Source: a virus. Taken from it: 33,396 nucleotides of DNA. The stretch is from the IMG/VR virus record IMGVR_UViG_3300029319_000234, positions 1 through 33,396 of that record; one strand, 5' to 3'. Under the pieces are notes generated by a model, which saw nothing but the letters and a program-made list of their open reading frames with translations, was not told the origin of the DNA and did no database searches. Position numbers and translations under genes: made by a program. Shown here one piece after another: positions 21,427 to 26,685 of the stretch; position 1 is the stretch's first letter, and every line of letters begins with the position of its first letter.

Positions 21427-21611
21427 TAACTTATCCAAAAGGTTTTAATGATCTTGATGAACTTACTAAACAAGATATTGAGATTAATTTAAAACTACAA
21501 AAAAGATTGGGTAAAAATACTTTCAAAAACATATTTATTGGAAGTGGTTGGCTATCTGCAGATAAGGATGGAAAACTAGTTTTTACACCAATTAAGCATA
21601 AATCATCCTAA
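21423..21611 (+). CDS. Small early protein, 62 aa
   Basis: Begins MITYPKGFNDLDELTKQDIE and has KNIFIGSGWLSADKDGKLVF. Its ATG overlaps the stop of the 232-aa gene, and AGGAGTTCAATT precedes it inside that gene. It is followed by a G6/C6 hairpin and ribozyme 4, so genes 20728 and 21423 should share one ribozyme-bounded segment. No family is recognised. Confidence 0.7.
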   Translation: MITYPKGFNDLDELTKQDIEINLKLQKRLGKNTFKNIFIGSGWLSADKDGKLVFTPIKHKSS

Positions 21612-21636
21612 AAAGTCTTGATTTAAGCGTCACTGA

Positions 21637-21658
21637 GTGGGGGGAAACATCCCCCCAT
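21637..21658 (+). other. G6/C6 hairpin upstream of ribozyme 4
   Basis: TGGGGGG (21638-21644) pairs with CCCCCCA (21651-21657), loop AAACAT; a G-U pair can extend it. It is very stable and lies 26 nt after the stop codon and 20 nt before ribozyme 4. No U run follows. It occupies the same place as the hairpins at 20313 and 20626 but is unrelated in sequence, so function rather than descent keeps a hairpin here. Confidence 0.75.
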
Positions 21659-21677
21659 GTGTGATTGTACCTTGGAA

Positions 21678-21732
21678 AACTAATAATCTAGTGTGTGCTA
21701 GATCTGATGATTACGAAAGTATGAAATTAGTT
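21678..21732 (+). ncRNA. Type III hammerhead ribozyme 4
   Basis: Helix III: AACUAAU 21678-21684 with AUUAGUU 21726-21732, 7 bp and different in sequence from the other copies. The triplet is AUA, cut after A21685. Helix I: AUCUAG 21686-21691 with CUAGAU 21698-21703, loop UGUGUG. Core CUGAUGA 21704-21710. Helix II: UAC/GUA with a GAAA tetraloop and a flanking U-U. GAAA 21723-21726. The paired changes in helix III against copies 1-3 and 5 are good covariation evidence. GGAG (21750) and the TTG start of the MoxR gene follow. Confidence 0.93.
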
Positions 21733-21759
21733 AACTCAATATAAAAATAGGAGATAAAA

Positions 21760-22869
21760 TTGAGCAAGCAAGAAAACATTACTTTTTTAAATGATGCAAT
21801 CGATGGCAGTTTTGAAGTTCTAAAATGGAACTACTTGAACTATGGAAAAGATAAGCAATTATTTGTTCCAATGTGGTCAGGTCGTGTTGGTTGTGGAAAA
21901 TCTCAAGGTGTTAATCAAGTTAAAAATCTTTTAGCTGATTGGATGCTAGATCAAGGTAAAATCAAAGATAAATCAGAATACAAGTTGGTTTATGTTGATG
22001 CACCTCAATACGATGCAGGGGAAATTAGTGGTTGGTTTGTTCCATCCAAGGATGGTCAATCTATGACTAGATTGAGACCTAACCATTGCCCTGCTGATGG
22101 TGCAGGAGTTATCTTTATTGATGAGATTACACAAGCTCCAACATCAATCCAAAATATTTTAGGTCAGCTTATCCTAGAACGTAGATTAGGTGAGCATAAA
22201 CTTGGCAAAGATTGGATGATTGTTTGTGCAGGCAATAGAGTTAAGGATAGGGCAGGATCTAATGTTATGCCAACTCAAGTTAGAGATAGGCTTAAGCCTT
22301 GGTATAATGTCGATAACAATATTGATAGTATTGTCGCCCACTTTTCTAAAAAAGGTGTAAATTCTAAAATCATTTCATGGCTAAAATATCAGCCTAGATA
22401 TGTTGAAGAAAGTGCCTTTGATCGTGATGCAAATTCAAATCCAACTCCTAGATCATGTGAAATAGCAGGATCAGTTTTGGATATGGAGTTGTCTGATCAT
22501 TTAGTATTTCCTACTCTAGCAGGCACAATTGGGGAAGAGGGAGCACAAGCCTTAATGAGTTTCTTAAAGTACTACGATAGGTTACCAAATATTGATAACA
22601 TTATCAAAAATCCTAGTACTGCTGAGATGGTCGAAAAAGGCACTGCTCTTGCATTTGTTTTAACTACTGAGTTATCTAAAAGAGCAAATAAAAGTAACTT
22701 TGGTAACATTGCCGATTACATGGTCAGAATGTATCAAGAAAATGATACTGCTGAACTTGTAGCAAGTTTTGTTAAAGAGTGCTTGGCAAGGGATGGAACA
22801 TTAAAAACTCATCCTAAAATGCTAGAACTTTTTGGTAGCAATTCACCATTCAAAAATCTTTTAAATTAG
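21760..22869 (+). CDS. MoxR-type AAA+ ATPase, 369 aa, TTG start
   Basis: Starts at TTG 21760, 6 nt after GGAG. Walker A is GRVGCGKS (41-48), Walker B VIFIDE (117-122), sensor 1 N159 in CAGNR, and RDR at 175-177 is a likely arginine-finger region. MoxR ATPases act with VWA-domain proteins as chaperone-like machines that insert metal or remodel protein complexes; the next gene supplies such a partner. The pair lies between ribozymes 4 and 5 with no ribozyme between them. In a phage the target could be a host complex or a virion component; this is unknown. Confidence 0.9.
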   Translation: MSKQENITFLNDAIDGSFEVLKWNYLNYGKDKQLFVPMWSGRVGCGKSQGVNQVKNLLADWMLDQGKIKDKSEYKLVYVDAPQYDAGEISGWFVPSKDGQSMTRLRPNHCPADGAGVIFIDEITQAPTSIQNILGQLILERRLGEHKLGKDWMIVCAGNRVKDRAGSNVMPTQVRDRLKPWYNVDNNIDSIVAHFSKKGVNSKIISWLKYQPRYVEESAFDRDANSNPTPRSCEIAGSVLDMELSDHLVFPTLAGTIGEEGAQALMSFLKYYDRLPNIDNIIKNPSTAEMVEKGTALAFVLTTELSKRANKSNFGNIADYMVRMYQENDTAELVASFVKECLARDGTLKTHPKMLELFGSNSPFKNLLN

Positions 22870-22877
22870 GTGCTGAT

Positions 22878-24101
22878 ATGACTTATTCAGTTACTGAACT
22901 TTTATCTAGATCTCAATGGCGAATGGTTGCAGACTATGGCGATTTAGCGTTAGGCTTTATCGCTAGTAGTTTGTACTACATGAAACAAATTGAAGATAAT
23001 TCAATTCCCACGATGGCAACTGATGGCAAGGATATATTTTACAATCGTGAATATACTTTGTCATTGGAAGAAAGCGAAATTGATTTTGTTCGTATTCATG
23101 AGTGCATGCATCGTATATCAAAACATCATTTAAGAAGAGGTGATCGAGATCCTATAGTTTGGAATTTTGCCTGCGACTTTGTAATTAATCCTACTGTTGA
23201 GGGATTTAGTTTTATTAATCACAGTGGCGATGGTCGTAGGTCTCATATAATCAAAATGCCTAAAGGTGGTTTATTAGATCCTATGTTCATAGGAAAATCT
23301 GCTGAATGGACATATGATTATCTGATGCAAAATTTCGATAAGCAGGATGATGGTAAGGGAGGTGTTAAACTTGTAGCCAAGGATGGAAGTGGAAAAGAAT
23401 TTCATCAATGTCCTTGGGGGCAAGTTAATGAAACTCCTATGAGTGCACAAGAGAAAGTTATTGAGGGGCAAGAAATTGACCAAGAAATAATGGCAAGTGC
23501 TAACCAACAAAAATCCATAGGCAAAGGAACACCAAACTTTGTTAAAGGTCTTTTAGATAAGATCAAGCAAAGCAAGGTTTCTTGGCAGGATGTTTTGAGA
23601 CGTTTCATAGGTGGTGACCAACCTGACGATTATTCTTTCAGAAAGCCTAACAAAAAAGTGTATCACAACTACAAGATTTATGCCCCAACAGTTTTAAAAG
23701 TTGGTGCAGGCGATATTGTGGTAGCATGTGATACTAGTGGCAGTGTTACCAATGATGAACTAAGTCAGTTCCTTGGTGAGATTAGGGCGATCAGTGAGGA
23801 TCTAATGCCTACATCAGTAACCATAATTTCATGTGATTACAAAATAAGAAACGTAATCAGATATGAGCAAGGTGAAGAAATCAAAAACCTAAATACTACT
23901 GGCAGGAGTGGAACAAGAGTTTCACCAGTGTTCAGCTATTTAGAGGATGAAAATATCCAGTTTGATACCTTGGTTTATATGTCAGATTTATGGATTGATG
24001 ATTATCCTAAACAATTTGATAAGCCATTGTTATGGGTAGGCACTGCAGTTGAGGGGCAACGTAAACCTCCAATTGGTGAGGTCACTTATATTACAAAATG
24101 A
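22878..24101 (+). CDS. Metallopeptidase-like/VWA protein (DUF2201 type)
   Basis: A 407-residue protein. The N-terminal part has HECMH (74-78), a zinc-metallopeptidase HExxH motif, and WNFACDFVIN (95-104), both typical of the DUF2201 N-terminal domain. The C-terminal part is a VWA-like fold with the metal-ion site DTSGS (285-289) after the strand GDIVVAC. The order metallopeptidase-like then VWA, next to a MoxR ATPase, is a known two-gene unit in bacteria. It starts 8 bp after the MoxR stop. Whether the HExxH domain is an active protease is unproven. Confidence 0.9.
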   Translation: MTYSVTELLSRSQWRMVADYGDLALGFIASSLYYMKQIEDNSIPTMATDGKDIFYNREYTLSLEESEIDFVRIHECMHRISKHHLRRGDRDPIVWNFACDFVINPTVEGFSFINHSGDGRRSHIIKMPKGGLLDPMFIGKSAEWTYDYLMQNFDKQDDGKGGVKLVAKDGSGKEFHQCPWGQVNETPMSAQEKVIEGQEIDQEIMASANQQKSIGKGTPNFVKGLLDKIKQSKVSWQDVLRRFIGGDQPDDYSFRKPNKKVYHNYKIYAPTVLKVGAGDIVVACDTSGSVTNDELSQFLGEIRAISEDLMPTSVTIISCDYKIRNVIRYEQGEEIKNLNTTGRSGTRVSPVFSYLEDENIQFDTLVYMSDLWIDDYPKQFDKPLLWVGTAVEGQRKPPIGEVTYITK

Positions 24102-24106
24102 TTTTT

Positions 24107-24137
24107 GGGGCAGTTTAGATTAGATCTAGATTGCCCT
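24107..24137 (+). other. GGGGCA hairpin after the VWA gene
   Basis: GGGCA (24108-24112) pairs with TGCCC (24132-24136), with a second small stem TAGAT/ATCTA (24116-24120 with 24124-24128) inside. The GGGGCAG...TGCCCTA theme matches the hairpins at 20313 and 26187. It is 5 nt after the stop codon and precedes the A/T hairpin at 24146 and ribozyme 5. Confidence 0.65.
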
Positions 24138-24145
24138 AAAAAAAT

Positions 24146-24168
24146 AAAAAGTTCGCATGCACTTTTTT
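24146..24168 (+). terminator. AAAAAGT/ACTTTTTT hairpin before ribozyme 5
   Basis: AAAAAGT (24146-24152) and ACTTTTT (24161-24167) with loop TCGCATGC, followed by another T. It resembles the hairpins at 19338 and 32358. With so few G/C pairs it may cause only partial termination, which would lower expression past the MoxR/VWA pair. Confidence 0.5.
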
Positions 24169-24171
24169 AAA

Positions 24172-24224
24172 AACTGTAATCGTATGTGTGTACGATCTGA
24201 CGATTGGGAAACCATGAAACAGTT
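24172..24224 (+). ncRNA. Type III hammerhead ribozyme 5
   Basis: Helix III: AACUGU 24172-24177 with ACAGUU 24219-24224. The triplet is GUA, cut after A24178. Helix I: AUCGUA 24179-24184 with UACGAU 24191-24196, loop UGUGUG. Core CUGACGA 24197-24203 uses C at the one free core position (CUGANGA). Helix II: UGG/CCA with a GAAA tetraloop and a flanking U-U. GAAA 24216-24219. The only unpaired core change among the five copies falls exactly at the position that tolerates any base, which strongly supports function. Confidence 0.95.
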
Positions 24225-24248
24225 AATTCTAAAATGGAGATTATATTG

Positions 24249-24422
24249 ATGAGTATAAAAGAACAAAATCTAGATATGGATACCAAACCTAATTGGAGAC
24301 AATCTTGTATTGAAATTGAAAAGGTCGTTCGTAATGTCATAGATAGCCATAAAAAGCAGGGCAACCAAGCGATGGCAGGATACATTGAAGAGTGTTGGAA
24401 TACTATGTTGCGAGGTCATTAA
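24249..24422 (+). CDS. Small early protein, 57 aa
   Basis: Starts MSIKEQNLDMDTKPNWRQSC at ATG 24249 behind TGGAGATTATATTG; the TTG just before it (24246) could be used instead. Reading further upstream enters ribozyme 5 and is not real. Body: IEIEKVVRNVIDSHKKQGNQ, AMAGYIEECWNTML. It is a small helical protein of unknown function. Its stop overlaps by a few bases the ribosome site of the next gene (GCGAGG at 24409-24414). Confidence 0.7.
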   Translation: MSIKEQNLDMDTKPNWRQSCIEIEKVVRNVIDSHKKQGNQAMAGYIEECWNTMLRGH

Positions 24423-24423
24423 G

Positions 24424-25593
24424 ATGAAATATAAAGGTTGTTTTAGATCTAATTTTGATAACGTAGAGGTGTTGCGATATACTGCACACAGTTATTATAG
24501 ATCGAAATTAGATTTCAAATCGTATCTAGATAATAATAAGATCACTAGTTTCATGCATAGAGTATTTTACTTTATGCATGAAGTTGCACATAACAGAAAA
24601 GTCGAAGAGAGAAAAGAGAGTAGCCTTAAGGAGTACGATTATACAGAGACTACCAAGGCGATGCTAGATGACCTAGACTTTGATGTTCGTAAATGGGAAT
24701 TAGACAACTCATTCAACAAGAGATTGAAGAACATGCACAATGGTCATGCCAATCAATATGCTTGGCAGAATGACGAACCTAAAGAACCATGCAAATGCAA
24801 AATGTGTGATAATCCAAAGGCTTTGAAAGTCATGCAGTATTTTAGGAACTTAGCTAAAAACGAAGATATTACTTTCAATGGATACAATACTAAAAATCAA
24901 ATGCAGAAGTTTATCATATCTAAAAAGATGGCGAGGTTTTACTTCTCCAAAATTTTAGACCAAGGTATATTTCATAAGCATGGTATCATGTCCAAGGTAA
25001 GTGCCACTAAATCATGGAGAAACCTTTTTCCAAATACTAGGGGAATGTTTAAAGTTATGCCTTTGTACTGCCCAATACTTAAAGAACGTAATAGTCGATC
25101 TATATTAGGTTTTGGTTTACAACAAGAACCTAGTAAAGAACAAGGTTATTATGGCAATCATGTTTTGGAGATTAGTCCTACATATTTTTACAAAGTCTAC
25201 ATGAAAGGCTTTGGTCATAACAAAGTAGAGATTAACTCCAAGCGAGTATTTATTGCTGACGTTAAGTTACTAAAAGCTGATAAAGAGATATCAACAGATC
25301 CTAGGATGAAACTTTACAAGGCAGTGGGATACGTTTCACTGAACGAAAAAGTTACTAAACATTTTTACACAATCCTTACCTATCAATACGAAGATGGGCA
25401 TGGAACAATAGAAATGAATACATCTATTGGTGGCACTCAAAATAGACTTGGAGACTTTGTACCTCCTAAAGTTCACATTAGTGGCATAGAAAAAGATCAT
25501 CAAGACTTAACATCTGCTGAGAAACGTAGGTTGGTTAAGATGATGGAGAGCAGAGTATCAAAGGGTAATTTAAAAGCTATCAATGCTATCTAG
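24424..25593 (+). CDS. Large early protein of unknown function, 389 aa
   Basis: The start is ATG 24424, 9 nt after GAGG, giving MKYKGCFRSNFDNVEVLRYT. It contains a Cys cluster, CKCKMCDNPK (around residues 121-130), that could bind metal, and HRVFYFMHEVAHNRKVEERK with a HEVAH sequence (an HExxH-type motif) near residues 52-56. The C-terminal half is beta-rich with DGHGTIEMNTSIGGTQNRL. HEVAH could mark a zinc peptidase, but the surrounding fold is unknown to me and the motif may be chance. It ends in front of the unusual leader at 25594. Confidence 0.7.
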   Translation: MKYKGCFRSNFDNVEVLRYTAHSYYRSKLDFKSYLDNNKITSFMHRVFYFMHEVAHNRKVEERKESSLKEYDYTETTKAMLDDLDFDVRKWELDNSFNKRLKNMHNGHANQYAWQNDEPKEPCKCKMCDNPKALKVMQYFRNLAKNEDITFNGYNTKNQMQKFIISKKMARFYFSKILDQGIFHKHGIMSKVSATKSWRNLFPNTRGMFKVMPLYCPILKERNSRSILGFGLQQEPSKEQGYYGNHVLEISPTYFYKVYMKGFGHNKVEINSKRVFIADVKLLKADKEISTDPRMKLYKAVGYVSLNEKVTKHFYTILTYQYEDGHGTIEMNTSIGGTQNRLGDFVPPKVHISGIEKDHQDLTSAEKRRLVKMMESRVSKGNLKAINAI

Positions 25594-25790
25594 TTTAGGG
25601 TCTAGTGGTCACTCCTTTCAAGAACATGGGATGGTTGTTCTTAAATGCCATATCTGTCTGTATATAAAGTTCCCCTATTTCTTAATATTATGATGGCTTT
25701 ATATAACGATCAAGTGCAGACCACTTGTAATCAAGAGAGCATAAAGATATGGAAACCATCCACTAACTATCAATATAAAAGGAGATAAAA
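25594..25790 (+). ncRNA. Structured leader without intact hammerhead core
   Basis: Nested helices: GGATGGTT 25629-25636/754-761 (8 bp), CCATATC 25648-25654/746-752 (7 bp), TATATAAAG 25661-25669/697-705 (9 bp), and CAAGTG 25711-25716/722-727 (6 bp). AGTGGTC 25604-25610 can pair with GACCACT 25719-25725 as a pseudoknot that competes with the last hairpin. GAAA followed by CCATCC and then a leader like that of gene 21760 echoes the 3' half of the hammerheads, but no CUGANGA is present. It could be a decayed or replaced ribozyme or another RNA element. Confidence 0.5.
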
Positions 25791-25991
25791 TTGAGAGATA
25801 ATCCTGACGATTTATCAAATCAATTGATAAACAAAATAAAGAAATGGTTAAAAGCAGAAATATCTGATGCTCGTTCTTATGGTGAAGATGCTGATGTTGA
25901 TAGCAGAGAACTAGGTATTCTTGATGGCAGATATGAATGTGCTAGAGGTTTATTAACACAAATTAAAAAATGGGAGAAAGAAAATGACTAA
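25791..25991 (+). CDS. Small helical early protein, 66 aa, TTG start
   Basis: TTG 25791 lies 6 nt after GGAG, as in genes 20728 and 21760. The product MRDNPDDLSNQLINKIKKWL then KAEISDARSYGEDADVDSRE and LGILDGRYECARGLLTQIKK is an all-helical protein. The 'GRYECARGLL' type ending is seen in small phage proteins of unknown function. It overlaps the next gene by 8 bp. Confidence 0.7.
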   Translation: MRDNPDDLSNQLINKIKKWLKAEISDARSYGEDADVDSRELGILDGRYECARGLLTQIKKWEKEND

Positions 25992-26181
25992 GATTAGTTT
26001 TATTCGTTTAGTGCTTGGCACTATGTCACTCATCTGTATAGTCTTTGGCATGCTAATAGTCGAGAATACAAATGGAATTATCGCTACAATGTCACCAACT
26101 GATTGGCTTATGTCACTCATTGGTGGCACATTCGTTTTAGTTGGCATCATGTTAACTTTTATAACTTACGAAATAACATAA
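25984..26181 (+). CDS. Two-pass membrane protein, 65 aa
   Basis: Two hydrophobic helices: ISFIRLVLGTMSLICIVFGM (4-23) and DWLMSLIGGTFVLVGIMLTF (40-59), joined by a short polar loop with IIATMSP. It overlaps the 25791 gene by 8 bp. It is the last gene of this rightward block. Small two-pass early membrane proteins can alter host membranes or block superinfection; nothing here decides. Confidence 0.7.
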   Translation: MTKISFIRLVLGTMSLICIVFGMLIVENTNGIIATMSPTDWLMSLIGGTFVLVGIMLTFITYEIT

Positions 26182-26186
26182 ATAGT

Positions 26187-26202
26187 GGGGCAGAAATGCC
26201 CT
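26187..26202 (+). other. GGGGCA hairpin with GAAA loop
   Basis: GGGCA (26188-26192) pairs with TGCCC (26197-26201), loop GAAA. It stands 6 nt after the last stop of the early block, like the hairpins before ribozymes 2, 3 and 5, and is followed by TACT like those at 20335 and 20645. No ribozyme follows. A second pairing, GTGGGG with CCCCAC (26185-26190/26207-26212), is an alternative. Confidence 0.6.
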
Positions 26203-26259
26203 ACTTCCCCACCTTTCAAGCTGACATTCGTTCAGCTCACAATCCCAAAAATTTAAAAT

Positions 26260-26431
26260 TACATAAAAAAAAATTAAAAATTACAGGGCTGGTACCTGTG
26301 GATAAGTTGTAGACTGACTTGTGGACTGAGATAAAATTAAAAAATTATTTGAGCGTGGATAAGCGTTACAGAGAATGGGCGACTCCCTGGGATAGCGTGA
26401 GAAAAAAAATTTTTTTTCTGTCGCTGCGACA
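26260..26431. other. Candidate replication origin
   Basis: A perfect DnaA box TGTGGATAA (26297-26305), a near match CGTGGATAA (26354-26362) and a weaker TGTGGACTG (26320-26328) lie on one strand. A/T-only stretches around 26255-26285 and 26330-26350 could open. A 20-bp A8/T8 palindrome (26400-26419) and an inverted repeat TGTCGCTGCGACA (26419-26431) follow. No gene is visible from 26182 to 26589. The primase-helicase gene is next to it. Host DnaA use is inferred. Confidence 0.5.
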
Positions 26432-26462
26432 ACTTTTCAAGGCGACCTTCAGTGGCTGCCAC
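26419..26462. repeat. Two short inverted repeats beside the origin
   Basis: GTCGCTGCGAC (26420-26430) and GTGGCTGCCAC (26452-26462) have the same plan: five-base arms around a central T, 32 bp apart, about three helical turns. They look like binding sites for one dimeric protein, with two changed bases per arm that keep the symmetry. Confidence 0.55.
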
Positions 26463-26475
26463 GATAAAAAAATAA

Positions 26476-26493
26476 AAAGTGCATGTGAACTTT
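26476..26493 (-). terminator. AAAGT/ACTTT hairpin, inverted copy
   Basis: AAAGT (26476-26480) and ACTTT (26489-26493), loop GCATGTGA. Read on the minus strand its loop is TCACATGC, identical to the copy at 32358. It lies beyond the end of the leftward primase-helicase gene and so is oriented as a second terminator for that message. Confidence 0.5.
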
Positions 26494-26530
26494 CTGGCTC
26501 AGTGGGACAATTTGGGGGTCTAAATAAATA

Positions 26531-26569
26531 AAAAAAGGACATTGCTGGTGAAAACAATGCCCCTTTTTA
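26531..26569 (-). terminator. Two-way intrinsic terminator
   Basis: CATTG (26540-26544) pairs with CAATG (26555-26559), extended by GG/CC with one mismatch, with A and T runs outside. On the minus strand the hairpin is followed by seven T, fitting termination of the primase-helicase message. On the plus strand it is followed by TTTTT, so it can also stop rightward transcripts. Confidence 0.8.
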
Positions 26570-26589
26570 ACTAGTAGTCGGAGATAATA

Positions 26590-26685
26590 TTGAACAACAA
26601 AATGCCGAGGTATGGAAATGTTGCGAATATTATTATTTATTTTTACCATCAGGCGTGGCTAGATGTCAAGCAATACCGAAGCTAG
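26590..26685 (+). CDS. Possible 31-aa peptide with phage-style TTG start
   Basis: TTG 26590 stands 6 nt after GGAG (26580-26583), exactly like the starts of genes 20728, 21760 and 25791, and the leader GGAGATAATATTG is typical of this phage. The product is MNNKMPRYGNVANIIIYFYH followed by 11 residues. It sits behind a terminator and converges on the primase-helicase gene, overlapping its end by 4 bp. It could be a relic of a longer early gene whose remainder was replaced. The evidence is the start signal only. Confidence 0.4.
   Translation: MNNKMPRYGNVANIIIYFYHQAWLDVKQYRS

Noticed and set aside
25604-25761. HDV-like ribozyme topology in the sixth leader
   Set aside because: The order of pairings resembles a nested pseudoknot, but loop sizes are too large and no catalytic-C region or P1.1 is evident. 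Kept only as a structured leader.
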